From: Acidobacteriota bacterium
Lineage (GTDB): Bacteria; Acidobacteriota; Holophagae; Acanthopleuribacterales; Acanthopleuribacteraceae
NCBI GenBank assembly: GCA_020637335.1
Contig: JACJWC010000009.1
Location: forward strand, 124,001 to 188,000
Direction: 5' to 3'
DNA length: 64,000 nucleotides
In this document: piece by piece, positions 24,974 to 34,867 of the stretch
Numbering within the stretch: position 1 is the first letter of the stretch
Layout of the letters: every line of letters starts with the position of its first letter
Program-made: the position numbers and the translations under genes
Notes under the pieces: generated by a model
What the model was told of the DNA's origin: nothing
What the model saw: the letters and a program-made list of their open reading frames with translations, nothing else
The model's database searches: none

Positions 24974-25503
24974 TCCGAGATCCGCTCTGGAAAGCGATAA
25001 TAATAAAAAAACACTCGCCGATCACCTTCCAGGGTTTCCCATCGCGCATCGTCGCGGCCAATCGGCAAGCTAAATTGGATCTTGGTCGCGCTCTGGAAGA
25101 TCACCTCAAATTGCGTTGGACCCGGCACAATATCAAGCGACCAACCGTGAACCGAATTGACCGCAGCGCCTCGTTCAGGGTCAAACAACAACGAAGCGCT
25201 CCATTGATGCTTTTTATCCTGGTACCCAACTAAATGAATCAAATGCAGGCGTTGAACAAAGGGTTGCAGATTGCCAATAAAACTATTGTCTTGCTCGCGG
25301 AAAACAAATTCGGGCTTGACTGGAAAATACGCCGAAGCATACCGCATAAGTGCAAAAATATCCGATTGCATCTCGGGTGCAATGGCCACAATTTCGGCTG
25401 GTAACTTAAATCCCGTTTCATCTTTTTTGGGAATCCAGGGCCCCTGATTCGTTGCACAACCCAATAGCATCAATGCCCCGAGGATCCATATCGTTTTCAG
25501 CAT
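24943..25503 (-). CDS. Hypothetical lipoprotein
   Basis: The 186-residue product has a clear lipobox (ILGALMLLGCATNQ, Cys near residue 16). The mature part has no recognised domain; it contains aromatic-rich strands such as RVFFYYYRFP near the C terminus. GGAAGGTG precedes the ATG. It is convergent with another lipoprotein gene and divergent from the pseudouridine synthase across 34 bases. Confidence 0.75.
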   Translation of the reverse strand: MLKTIWILGALMLLGCATNQGPWIPKKDETGFKLPAEIVAIAPEMQSDIFALMRYASAYFPVKPEFVFREQDNSFIGNLQPFVQRLHLIHLVGYQDKKHQWSASLLFDPERGAAVNSVHGWSLDIVPGPTQFEVIFQSATKIQFSLPIGRDDARWETLEGDRRVFFYYYRFPERISDQGSTPGGKN

Positions 25504-25537
25504 TGTTCACCTTCCAGCCCCATTATAATGAGGTTCT

Positions 25538-26416
25538 ATGCACCACCTGAAAGCTCGACCCACACAATCTACAAATCTGCTTCAATTTTGGAACCACGCT
25601 AGCGGTCTTTCCGCAACGCAAGTTGACATGATCATTAATATGGGTGGTGCCTATTTAAACGGAAAACGCTGCAAAGACCCATCACACAAGGTCTTCCCCC
25701 GGGACGCCCTTGAGCTTTATTACCGCTTGCCCATTGAATTCCAATCTCTGCAGTGGGACCCTGCATGGATCATTGCTCAAACCCCGGACTATATCATTGT
25801 AAATAAACCTGCCGGAATACCAACACAGGGCAGACGCGATGCTGACAGCATCTCCCTTTATGATGCGCTCTGCCGTTGGCAAAAAGGCTATGTAGGTCTG
25901 CACCATCGGCTTGATCAAGACACATCGGGCCTCATGCTCTTTACCTTGAACCCCAAGGTCAATCGCTTCTTTGCTCAACTTTTCCAAGAACAGCGCATCG
26001 AAAAAAAATATCTTGCCCTTTGCCAGGGGCCCTGGCCCTTTTCACATGGGGAATTTACGGTTGATGCGCCTATTGGTGCGGACTACGGCGCTAAAACCCA
26101 AAAACAAAAAGTTGGCCCGCAAGGCAAACCGGCGATCACCCACCTGCGCTTGATTCACGCCGAGCAAGACCAACTCCTGATAGAAGCCAGCCCCAAGACG
26201 GGCCGCACGCATCAAATTCGCGTTCACTGTGCACACGTTGGGATTCCGTTGATCGGGGATCAGTTTTACGGCCATAACGGCGCACCGCCCTTCCATTTAC
26301 ACTGTTATTCACTGGCCTGGCCGCAAATGGGGCCACTAAAAGCTGGCCGTTTTAAAAGCTTACCAAGGTGGAACGCCTTTGATACCTTCCTGCAAAAAAA
26401 GGAGGATGGCCTGTGA
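25538..26416 (+). CDS. RluA-family pseudouridine synthase
   Basis: The 292-residue protein has an S4-like N-terminal region (SATQVDMIINMGGAYLNGKR) and a RluA catalytic domain with the motif HHRLDQDTSGLMLF holding the catalytic Asp, followed by KKYLALCQG and KTGRTHQIRVHCAHVG. It makes pseudouridine in rRNA or tRNA; which position (RluA, RluC, RluD or TruC type) cannot be assigned. It overlaps rsmI by 4 bases. Confidence 0.9.
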   Translation: MHHLKARPTQSTNLLQFWNHASGLSATQVDMIINMGGAYLNGKRCKDPSHKVFPRDALELYYRLPIEFQSLQWDPAWIIAQTPDYIIVNKPAGIPTQGRRDADSISLYDALCRWQKGYVGLHHRLDQDTSGLMLFTLNPKVNRFFAQLFQEQRIEKKYLALCQGPWPFSHGEFTVDAPIGADYGAKTQKQKVGPQGKPAITHLRLIHAEQDQLLIEASPKTGRTHQIRVHCAHVGIPLIGDQFYGHNGAPPFHLHCYSLAWPQMGPLKAGRFKSLPRWNAFDTFLQKKEDGL

Positions 26417-27258
26417 CCCGGAAACTTACCCTCGCAGCCACACCGATCGGCAACCTGGGCGATGCTTCTGCCCGTTTGATTGAAACGCTTCAAAATGCTG
26501 ATCTCATTCTCGCCGAGGACACGCGCCACAGCCAAAAACTGCTCAGCCATTTTGGGATTTCCAAACCGATCCGCGCTTTTCATGACCATTCCACCCAACG
26601 CGATTTGGCCTTTGTTCAAAAAACCCTCGAACAGGAACAGCACATTGTCCTGATCAGTGATGCAGGAATGCCACTGGTTTCGGATCCAGGCTTCGAGCTG
26701 GTTCAACTCGCTTTGCAAATCGGCTGCGAGTTGGACTGTGTGCCAGGCCCAAATGCCCCCATAACCGCCCTGGCCCTTTCGGGCTTACCGCCACTTCCCT
26801 TTGCTTTTTTGGGCTTTGTCCCTCAAAAGGCCCAGGCCCTTGAAGCATGGCTTGCGCAAGTCAGCTCTCTGCAAATGACCACCATCCATTTTGAATCACC
26901 CAATAGAATTCAGCGAACACTTGCATTTTTGAGTGAACGTACGCCTGATACCCCACTGGCCTTGTGTCGGGAAATGACCAAAAAGTTCCAGACCGTTTGG
27001 CGTGGAACCGCACAGCTCATTCTCGAGCAGAATCAGGAGTGGCGTGGCGAAATGGTCCTGGTTATAGGCGCGGTTAAACGTTGCCTGGAAGCACCGGATC
27101 TCGATAGCCTTTATCAGCAACAGCGCGATTCGGGATTAAGCCACAATCAAGCCATCAAAACATTGGCACAGCGTTTTAGTCTTTCGAAGAAACAGATTCA
27201 GAACCAGCTAACCACTGCTTCGACAAGCGTGACGCCTGAAACAGAACCGTTCGAATAG
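26413..27258 (+). CDS. rsmI: 16S rRNA (cytidine 1402-2'-O)-methyltransferase
   Basis: The 281-residue protein has the tetrapyrrole-methylase fold of RsmI: LAATPIGNLGDASARLIETL, AEDTRHSQKLLSHFGI, LISDAGMPLVSDPGFELV and the C-terminal VGFVPQKA and FESPNRI segments. It methylates C1402 in the ribosomal P site. The start is GTG overlapping the upstream gene (GTGA). The last 83 bases overlap the convergent HU-like gene. Confidence 0.93.
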   Translation: MTRKLTLAATPIGNLGDASARLIETLQNADLILAEDTRHSQKLLSHFGISKPIRAFHDHSTQRDLAFVQKTLEQEQHIVLISDAGMPLVSDPGFELVQLALQIGCELDCVPGPNAPITALALSGLPPLPFAFLGFVPQKAQALEAWLAQVSSLQMTTIHFESPNRIQRTLAFLSERTPDTPLALCREMTKKFQTVWRGTAQLILEQNQEWRGEMVLVIGAVKRCLEAPDLDSLYQQQRDSGLSHNQAIKTLAQRFSLSKKQIQNQLTTASTSVTPETEPFE

Positions 27259-27475
27259 TTCGACCTGTGTACTGTTTTCCATCTTGCGGATTGACAAAAT
27301 CGGCTTGCTTGCGCTCCGAAAGCACCCAACTGCCCAATCCACGCAACTCTACACGGCGGCCTGCAGCCAAAGCTTCGGTGAGCACCTGAAAAAAATGGCG
27401 CACGACCCAGTCTGCCTCAGGCGGTGACAGTTCAGTTAATGGCACTAATGCCTGAATGACCTCTTTGCGATTCAT
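27176..27475 (-). CDS. HU/IHF-family DNA-binding protein
   Basis: The product of 99 residues has the HU pattern: MNRKEVIQALVPLTELSPPE at the N terminus, RRVELRGLGSWVLSERK at the hinge strand, NPQDGK at the arm tip and the C-terminal helix. The Arg-rich arm is less basic than usual (ADFVNP for the common RTGRNP), so binding may be weaker or more specific. The ATG at 27475 gives the family start; the frame is open further upstream. No strong ribosome site is visible. Confidence 0.8.
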   Translation of the reverse strand: MNRKEVIQALVPLTELSPPEADWVVRHFFQVLTEALAAGRRVELRGLGSWVLSERKQADFVNPQDGKQYTGRTIRTVLFQASRLSKQWLAGSESVSSKD

Positions 27476-27527
27476 GACAAGGGCTGTCCAATTCCAACCA
27501 TACACTCCTCTTCAAAGGGAGGATAAC

Positions 27528-27836
27528 ATGACTCAAAACGATTGGACGAACTGGTTACAAACTGAACTGGCAGATTTGGCTCAAAAATTAGGACAGCAGG
27601 GCTTCCATTCGACACTTCTGCGCCGATTGGACCAGGAGCATCGCGGATTTCACAATCAATGGCAACGCTTCCAGAAGGAACTGGATCGAATTGCCAATGG
27701 AACGCAGAACCATCCAGACGGTTACCACTGGTTCAGCGAATGGCAAACGGCCAAAAAATCCTTGTTGCTGTACACCAACAGCCATCGCGCCAAGCTCTTA
27801 GGCAGCACCCCTCCGTTACTTGCCGAAAGCGCCTGA
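27528..27836 (+). CDS. Hypothetical protein (102 aa), helical
   Basis: No family is recognised. The 102-residue product is polar and predicted helical, with many Gln, Trp and Leu residues (WTNWLQTELADLAQKLGQQG). GGAGG lies 5 bases before the ATG at 27528, a strong start; an upstream in-frame ATG at 27456 has no ribosome site. The first CIRCE-like operator begins 2 bases after its stop codon. Confidence 0.65.
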   Translation: MTQNDWTNWLQTELADLAQKLGQQGFHSTLLRRLDQEHRGFHNQWQRFQKELDRIANGTQNHPDGYHWFSEWQTAKKSLLLYTNSHRAKLLGSTPPLLAESA

Positions 27837-27838
27837 TA

Positions 27839-27865
27839 TTAGCACTCATACCAATAGACTGCTAA
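27839..27865 (+). promoter_or_regulatory. CIRCE operator 1 (HrcA-binding site)
   Basis: Half-sites TTAGCACTC and GACTGCTAA are separated by 9 bases; the left half is perfect and the right differs by one base from the CIRCE consensus (GAGTGCTAA). It lies 230 bases upstream of the groES start. HrcA represses heat-shock genes at such sites. hrcA itself is not in the window. Confidence 0.8.
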
Positions 27866-28006
27866 TTCTCTTTTTCCCAAACTAAAAAAATCCTAAAAAA
27901 TCTTAGCGCATCGCACTAATATTTTATATGCGCATTTTGTTTCAAAAACGTTTAAATAGCTGAATTAATTATATTTGTTCTATATCGTCACAAAACTGAT
28001 TTTGAC

Positions 28007-28035
28007 TTGATTTCTCAAGACGTTGAACCTATAAT
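28007..28035 (+). promoter_or_regulatory. Sigma-70-type groESL promoter
   Basis: A TTGATT -35 box and a perfect TATAAT -10 box are separated by exactly 17 bases, about 60 bases upstream of the groES ATG. The second CIRCE-like element begins at the last base of the -10 box, the usual operator position. Confidence 0.75.
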
Positions 28036-28061
28036 TAGCAGGCGAGCGAATCGAGCGCTAA
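28035..28061 (+). promoter_or_regulatory. CIRCE-like operator 2
   Basis: Half-sites TTAGCAGGC and GAGCGCTAA are separated by 9 bases and match the CIRCE consensus at 15 of 18 positions. It abuts the groESL -10 box, so bound HrcA would block the promoter. It is weaker than operator 1. Confidence 0.65.
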
Positions 28062-28094
28062 ATGCGCCACGCCATTACGTCTAGGAGAATCATC

Positions 28095-28382
28095 ATGACT
28101 ATTAAACCTCTCTATGACCGCATTCTTGTTAAACGCTTAAGTGCACAAGAAGAAGTACGCGGTGGGATCATCATCCCTGACACCGCCAAAGAGAAGCCGA
28201 TGGAAGCTGAAGTGATCGCTGTTGGCGCTGGGAAGCGCAACGAAAAAGGCGAACTGCAAGCATTAACCGTTAAAGCCGGTGATCGTATCCTGATCGGCAA
28301 ATATGCCGGCACGGAAATCAAACTGAACGACATCGAACACCTGATCCTGCGCGAAGACGAAGTCCTCGCTATCGTTGAATAA
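28095..28382 (+). CDS. groES: Co-chaperonin GroES
   Basis: The 95-residue protein has the GroES fold: IKPLYDRILVKRLSAQEEVRGGIIIPDTAKEKP with the mobile loop, AEVIAVGAGKR and the C-terminal EDEVLAIVE. It caps GroEL. TAGGAG precedes the ATG at 28095; a reading frame open further upstream is the leader. groEL follows after 25 bases. Confidence 0.97.
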   Translation: MTIKPLYDRILVKRLSAQEEVRGGIIIPDTAKEKPMEAEVIAVGAGKRNEKGELQALTVKAGDRILIGKYAGTEIKLNDIEHLILREDEVLAIVE

Positions 28383-28407
28383 TTGCGGATAAAGGAGATT
28401 TAATCCA

Positions 28408-30042
<1,635 letters not shown>

Positions 30043-30068
30043 TTTGGCCCCCAGCCAATCCAATCAAA

Positions 30069-30097
30069 GGGCCCCGAGATTCGGGGCCCTTTTCTTT
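30069..30097 (+). terminator. Intrinsic terminator of groESL
   Basis: A 9-bp stem (GGGCCCCGA with TCGGGGCCC, loop GAT) is followed by TTTTCTTTT, 26 bases after the groEL stop. Confidence 0.9.
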
Positions 30098-30145
30098 TGC
30101 TTGCGCACCCCTTAAGCGTTTGCTAGCGTGAGCGCGGGAGGTTGA

Positions 30146-30793
30146 ATGGATTACGCACACCAGATTGCAGAAACTTTGTTAGATCTAAACGCCGTGATTG
30201 TCCGGCCAGACCATCCATTCCGCTGGGCTTCGGGCTTGCTTTCGCCGATCTACTGCGATAACCGAATCCTGATTAGCAGCGTGGAAGGCCGCGCCTTGGT
30301 GCAAAAGGCTTTCCAGGAAAAAATGAAAGCGCTGAATTGGCAGCCCAACGTAATCGCAGGAACAGCTACTGCAGGCATCCCCCATGCTGCCTGGTTGGCT
30401 TGGTTACTGGAATTGCCCATGGTTTACGTGCGGTCCGCCGAAAAAAAACACGGACAAGGCAAGCGGATTGAGGGCCAGCTCCCCATCGAAGCACGAGCCG
30501 TTATTGTTGAGGACCTTATCTCAACAGGTGGCAGTTCGCTCAGTACCTTGGAGGCCTTGCTAGCAGAAAACGCTCAGGTCCTGGGGATTTTGGCGATATT
30601 TGAATACGGTCTGCCAAAGGCGCAACAAGCCTTTGCCCAGGCACACATCGCCTACGCAAGCTTGACTAACCTCGCCGTCCTGGCAGAAACCCTTGCTAAT
30701 CGTGGGGCACTGACCGGAGACCAGCGCGCTGCCCTAGAAAATTGGCGCCAGGATCCTGTGGCTTGGTCTGAAAAAAGAGAAAGCGCCCGCTAA
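30146..30793 (+). CDS. pyrE: Orotate phosphoribosyltransferase
   Basis: The 215-residue enzyme has the FRWASGLLSPIYCDNR orotate-binding stretch, AGTATAGIPHAAWLA, VRSAEKKHGQGKRIEG and the PRPP motif VIVEDLISTGGSS. It transfers ribose phosphate to orotate in UMP synthesis. GGAGG precedes the ATG. Its stop codon lies within the loop of a bidirectional terminator shared with rpmB. Confidence 0.95.
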   Translation: MDYAHQIAETLLDLNAVIVRPDHPFRWASGLLSPIYCDNRILISSVEGRALVQKAFQEKMKALNWQPNVIAGTATAGIPHAAWLAWLLELPMVYVRSAEKKHGQGKRIEGQLPIEARAVIVEDLISTGGSSLSTLEALLAENAQVLGILAIFEYGLPKAQQAFAQAHIAYASLTNLAVLAETLANRGALTGDQRAALENWRQDPVAWSEKRESAR

Positions 30794-30805
30794 TACGGGC
30801 GCTTT
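30780..30805. terminator. Bidirectional terminator between pyrE and rpmB
   Basis: A 10-bp perfect stem (AAAGCGCCCG with CGGGCGCTTT, loop of 6) lies between the convergent genes; U-rich tails occur in both directions only partly (GGTTATT and CTTTTTTC). The pyrE stop codon is in the loop. Confidence 0.75.
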
Positions 30806-30824
30806 GGTTATTCCTATTGGGAAA

Positions 30825-31022
30825 TTAGGCCACAGATTTACGGATTTTGTTCGCTTGAATGCAAGCGGTACAAACCCAAGCTCGCTTTACCCCGCCTTTA
30901 GGTCCGGCTAAGCGAACTTTTTGAAGGTTGGGGAACCAACGCTTAATTGATACGTTGTGGGCGTGGGAAACCTTGTGACCTTTTTGGTAGCCTTTTCCAC
31001 AAACTTCACATTTTTTAGCCAT
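30825..31022 (-). CDS. rpmB: Ribosomal protein L28
   Basis: The 65-residue protein has the L28 pattern: two CxxC pairs (CEVCGKGYQKGHKVSHAHN and WVCTACIQANKIRK), with SIKRWFPNLQKVRL between. The presence of four Cys marks the zinc-binding (C+) form. It is part of the large ribosomal subunit. GAGAAGG precedes the ATG. Confidence 0.96.
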   Translation of the reverse strand: MAKKCEVCGKGYQKGHKVSHAHNVSIKRWFPNLQKVRLAGPKGGVKRAWVCTACIQANKIRKSVA

Positions 31023-31092
31023 GACGATTCCTTCTCATCAGTTTTGAGCCCATTTTTGGCCCAGACACGCGAATGCTGATCCTAACAAAAAC

Positions 31093-31112
31093 AAGCCCAT
31101 TTTCCAAGGCTT
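31093..31112 (-). terminator. Weak terminator candidate downstream of lysS
   Basis: On the minus strand a 5-bp stem (AAGCC with GGCTT, loop of 10) is followed by GTTTTTGTT, 11 bases after the lysS stop. The stem is short, so read-through into rpmB is possible. Confidence 0.35.
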
Positions 31113-31122
31113 TTTCGTTTAC

Positions 31123-32904
31123 TTATACAGATTGCAATGAAATTCCCAACTTCGCCTGAACCTGGTCCACAACGGATGTGGCCGAATCACCACAGAGCAG
31201 TAAACGCTGGGGCTTATCTTCAACTGAAAAATGCAAATAGACGAGACCCGGCATCGCATCTGGAATGCTGTATCCTTGCCATTCCGGTTTTTTCTTCTGC
31301 TTTTCAAGCCAGGAACCAAAACCAGTTAGATCCAAACTGAGTTCTTGATAGGCTTCCGCCCAATCACAATCCAAGGCACGTAGGCGCGCCAGAACAAAAT
31401 CCTTTTCCAAAAAGCCCAAGAGGTTACCCGCTTTGGGACCACTGTCCCGATCCAGAAAAAGTCGGTACAGGGCCAAAAAGGCTTTGGGCTGAGCCAAGGG
31501 CAACAGGCGCGTGACTTCATACAACGCACTCTGGATAGATTCCTCATCCCAGGCAGTTTCCTCGAGCTTCTCGGCCAGCGATTGAACAAAGGCACGTTGG
31601 GCCTGACTGAGTTCCGCGGCCCGTTCCGGAACTTCGCGCTGCAGAACAACGCGTTCCTCATCCAATGCGTAATTTTCCAGCCAAAACTGAGCCGCATGGA
31701 TTCGGCGTAGCAAATGCTCTCGCTCGGCATCGGTCAAGGGCGAACCTTTTCGTTTTTCAATTTCAGCCCACAAATCCAAATGAGAGAGCTGGACTAAGGT
31801 GGTTAGGACCTGGAAATTCTCGTTGTAACCCGAAAAGCCCCACGGATCGCTCAAACCAATAATGCGCTGTTCCTCCTCATTGCCTTCGCCCGCATGGACC
31901 TTGGAATGGAAGCGGTCGTATTCATTAAAGAGTTTGGTGATGTTCTTTTCATCCGGTTCAAAGTTGACGGGTCGCTGGGGTTTGGGCCGAATCATCAAAA
32001 AACGCAAAAGGTCCTGAGGCAGGAAGTCGCACATTTCGCGAGCTGAAGCACCCAATCCTTTGGAGCTACTCATCTTTGCGCCACCGACCAGGAAAAATTC
32101 ATAGGGAATATTTAATGGCGGGTTTAAGCCGAATACTTCGCGCAGGATCTTCTCGGAAACGTCACGCGATCCTCCTCGTGTGGAGTGGTCCTTTCCGGCA
32201 CCTTCAATCGTCACCGGAAATTCGGCCCATTTGGCCACCCATTCCAGCTTCCAGGGCAACTTCCCTTTCCCGTCAAAGGGTGAAACTTTCCCTTCGTAGC
32301 CGCAACCTTCCGCCCACTTGACCAAGTCTCTGCGACAGCGATAACTGACTTCTTTACCATCGTAGGCAAACACCTCGGTCGTACCAATGCGCCCGCATTG
32401 CTCGCAAATCGTTTGAAACGGGAACCAGGATTCAGGCCGAACCGAATTACTAACTTCAAAATAAATGCGCCGCACATCTGCAGCATGACTCAAAATCCGA
32501 TCAATGGCTGAATTAAACCGACCCGAACGATACACATCACGCATGCGATAGATTTCCGGATGGACTTCCAAATCCTTAAATACATCAAAAAATTCGCTGA
32601 TGTAATGTTCAGCCATATCACCCGCCGACGAACCGGGCGGTGGCGGGGCCGAAAACAAAGGTTTGCCCAAATGTTCGCGGTAGATCTCACCCATTCCGGC
32701 CGGAATTTCATCCACGGGATCATAGTCATCCACCCCGTACAGGTAACGAACCGGCACCTTCTTTTCTTTGAGCACTTGAAAAACTGCATCGTGGATCAAA
32801 ACACCGCGCAACGCACCCACATGGACGCGGCCGGAAGGTGTTTTCGAATCATTGATCGTCTGTTCACCTTGAATGTGTTCCAGTATTTCATCTGCCCAAA
32901 ACAT
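31123..32904 (-). CDS. lysS: Class I lysyl-tRNA synthetase
   Basis: The 593-residue protein is a class I LysRS, not the usual bacterial class II enzyme. The HIGH-type motif is SGRVHVGALRG, and the KMSKS-type motif is KMSSSKG. A C-terminal helical anticodon-binding region follows. A four-Cys insertion (CEQCGRIG and CRRDLVKWAEGCGYEG, about residues 165-205) is typical of the family. It charges tRNA-Lys. AAGGAGG precedes the ATG. Confidence 0.94.
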   Translation of the reverse strand: MFWADEILEHIQGEQTINDSKTPSGRVHVGALRGVLIHDAVFQVLKEKKVPVRYLYGVDDYDPVDEIPAGMGEIYREHLGKPLFSAPPPPGSSAGDMAEHYISEFFDVFKDLEVHPEIYRMRDVYRSGRFNSAIDRILSHAADVRRIYFEVSNSVRPESWFPFQTICEQCGRIGTTEVFAYDGKEVSYRCRRDLVKWAEGCGYEGKVSPFDGKGKLPWKLEWVAKWAEFPVTIEGAGKDHSTRGGSRDVSEKILREVFGLNPPLNIPYEFFLVGGAKMSSSKGLGASAREMCDFLPQDLLRFLMIRPKPQRPVNFEPDEKNITKLFNEYDRFHSKVHAGEGNEEEQRIIGLSDPWGFSGYNENFQVLTTLVQLSHLDLWAEIEKRKGSPLTDAEREHLLRRIHAAQFWLENYALDEERVVLQREVPERAAELSQAQRAFVQSLAEKLEETAWDEESIQSALYEVTRLLPLAQPKAFLALYRLFLDRDSGPKAGNLLGFLEKDFVLARLRALDCDWAEAYQELSLDLTGFGSWLEKQKKKPEWQGYSIPDAMPGLVYLHFSVEDKPQRLLLCGDSATSVVDQVQAKLGISLQSV

Positions 32905-32967
32905 AGGGGGCCTCCTTCAACAAAGCCTATACTATACCTCAGGGCGAAGCTTTCTCGGGATGCGAAG

Positions 32968-34038
32968 ATGCGAGACAAACCAGACAAAAGGCCGCGCCGC
33001 GGCGCACAGAGCAATCCACACAACCGATTTGAAGCCACTGAATCCGTTCCTGTTGAAGATGCTTGGTGGTGGCAGGACGACCCGTCGCCTATTGAGACTC
33101 AGGCCACGCCCATTCAAGCCAAATCGGCCATTTCGTATAACCAATCGCCCGACATCCCTTTTGATCGTTCCATCAATCCTTATCTCGGTTGTGAGCACGG
33201 CTGCATTTATTGCTACGCACGGCCTAGCCATGCATATTGGGGCCTGAGCACAGGCACCGATTTTGAGTCAAAAATCTTTGTCAAGTCCAATATTTCCAGC
33301 ATTCTTGAACAAGAACTGCGCAGACCCAGCTACCAACCAGCCACCATTGCCTTAGGCTCTAATACCGATGCCTTTCAACCGCTTGATCGCAAATTTGGCT
33401 TATCCCGACAAATCCTGGCCACCTTGTTAAAAGCAAAACATCCCGTCGCTATGGTCACCAAGTCGGCCCTTATCCTTCGCGATTTAGACCTGCTCTCAGA
33501 ACTGGCCAAACAAGACTTGGTAAGTGTATTTGTCTCCATCACCACCTTGGACGAAAACCTTGCGCGTGTGATGGAACCGCGCGCTGCCGCCCCACAAATG
33601 CGCTTACGTGTATTGCACAGCTTGGTCGAAGCAGGTGTGCCCTGTGGGGTCATGGTCGCGCCTATCATCCCCGCACTTAACGATTCCGAACTGGAAAAAA
33701 TCCTGGAGGCCGTTGCCGACTTGGGTGCCACATATGCCGGCTATGTTTATCTGCGATTGCCCCACGAACTAAAATCCCTTTTTGAAGAGTGGCTGGAAAC
33801 CCATTTCCCCCAACGCAAAAACCACGTTCTTTCGCTCATTCGCCAATCGCGGGATGGTCAACTCAACCAAAGTGATTTCGGAGAACGCATGAAGGGCGTT
33901 GGCCCTTTTGCCGATTTGTTGCGCAACCGCTTTCAACTCGCCTGCCGCCGCTTGCATCTCAACAAACGCAACTGGCAACTGCGCACTGACCTCTTCATTC
34001 GCCCAGAAAAGGATGATGGCCAGCTCTCGCTGTTTTAA
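32968..34038 (+). CDS. Radical SAM protein of the PA0069/SplB-like family
   Basis: The 356-residue protein has the cluster motif CEHGCIYC (CxxxCxxC) inside SINPYLGCEHGCIYCYARPSH, then a TIM-barrel with LGSNTDAFQPLDRKFGLSR, VTKSALILRDLDLLSEL and the C-terminal QLSLF. It belongs to the PA0069 family related to spore photoproduct lyase-like enzymes; the substrate is unknown. The ATG at 32968 lacks a strong ribosome site; the open frame extends further upstream, over the divergent lysS start. Confidence 0.85.
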   Translation: MRDKPDKRPRRGAQSNPHNRFEATESVPVEDAWWWQDDPSPIETQATPIQAKSAISYNQSPDIPFDRSINPYLGCEHGCIYCYARPSHAYWGLSTGTDFESKIFVKSNISSILEQELRRPSYQPATIALGSNTDAFQPLDRKFGLSRQILATLLKAKHPVAMVTKSALILRDLDLLSELAKQDLVSVFVSITTLDENLARVMEPRAAAPQMRLRVLHSLVEAGVPCGVMVAPIIPALNDSELEKILEAVADLGATYAGYVYLRLPHELKSLFEEWLETHFPQRKNHVLSLIRQSRDGQLNQSDFGERMKGVGPFADLLRNRFQLACRRLHLNKRNWQLRTDLFIRPEKDDGQLSLF

Positions 34039-34155
34039 CTAATTTCGCCAAAAGACGCGCGCATATTTAGCGAATTCCACAATAAGCCAAGAACCCGAAC
34101 ACCACGACTTGGTTGTAATTTGTTTATTTCGAACTACTTACGGCCATATTGAATT

Positions 34156-34171
34156 TGGTTCAATGCTTGCT
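34156..34171 (+). promoter_or_regulatory. Sigma-54-type promoter candidate upstream of pspA
   Basis: TGGTTCAATGCTTGCT fits the -24/-12 sigma-54 pattern, with GG and GC separated by exactly 10 bases. Transcription would start near 34182, only 13 bases before the ATG but including its GAGGAGG site. psp operons are sigma-54-driven in proteobacteria. The short leader lowers confidence. Confidence 0.35.
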
Positions 34172-34194
34172 AGGTGCTCTGCGAGGAGGTTGTC

Positions 34195-34860
34195 ATGGGT
34201 ATTTTCTCGCGTATCGGTGAAATCATTAATGCCAACATCAACACGATGCTGGACAAGGCAGAGGACCCCGTCAAAATGGTTCGCCTCATGATCCATGAAA
34301 TGGAAGACACCTTAATGGAAATCAAATCTTCGGCGGCGGAAGTGATTGCCGATCAAATTCGGCTTCAGAAACAAGTCAAGGCCGAAGAGGCACGCGCTGA
34401 AGATTGGGAGATGAAAGCTGGCCTGGCCTTGGAAAAAGATCGGGAAGATTTGGCGCGCGAGGCACTGGAACAAAAAGTCCTCTGTGTCCAAAAAAAGCAG
34501 GTTCTGGAAGAGCGACTCAAACAAGTGGAGGAAACGGCCCACAACTACCGCGAAGATATCTCCCGCTTGGAAGAAAAGCTGCGCAACGCTATCAAGAAGT
34601 ACCAAAACCTGGAAGAAGAAAAACGACGCGCGATGAACCGGCGCAAGGTTGAAGAAGGCATTTACCGTCTGAACACGCAAAGCATAGACCGTTTGGATGG
34701 TTTTGAACGTCGAATCCAGGTCATGGAGGCAGAGACCAGCTTAATCAATACCACCGAGAGCCTAGACCAAAAATTCCAAGAACTTGAACAGGAAGGCGCG
34801 GTAGAAGCCGAACTCGCAAAGCTAAAATCCAAGAAAACGACCAAACAAACCAAGAAGTGA
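34195..34860 (+). CDS. pspA: Phage-shock protein A (PspA/IM30 family)
   Basis: The 221-residue protein starts MGIFSRIGEIINANINTMLD, the membrane-binding amphipathic helix of PspA, followed by long coiled coils (DPVKMVRLMIHEMEDTL and the LEERLKQVEETAHNY region) with almost no break. It binds stressed inner membrane and forms ESCRT-III-like assemblies. GAGGAGG precedes the ATG at 34195. Two small membrane proteins follow at once. Confidence 0.93.
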   Translation: MGIFSRIGEIINANINTMLDKAEDPVKMVRLMIHEMEDTLMEIKSSAAEVIADQIRLQKQVKAEEARAEDWEMKAGLALEKDREDLAREALEQKVLCVQKKQVLEERLKQVEETAHNYREDISRLEEKLRNAIKKYQNLEEEKRRAMNRRKVEEGIYRLNTQSIDRLDGFERRIQVMEAETSLINTTESLDQKFQELEQEGAVEAELAKLKSKKTTKQTKK

Positions 34861-34867
34861 GGGTCTT

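Noticed and set aside
27837..28094. A gene in the long groES leader
   Set aside because: Frames are short and AT-rich; the region is explained by CIRCE operators and a promoter.
32560..32967. Longer N terminus for the radical SAM protein
   Set aside because: The extension would cover the start and promoter of the divergent lysS and has no family similarity; the ATG at 32968 is preferred.
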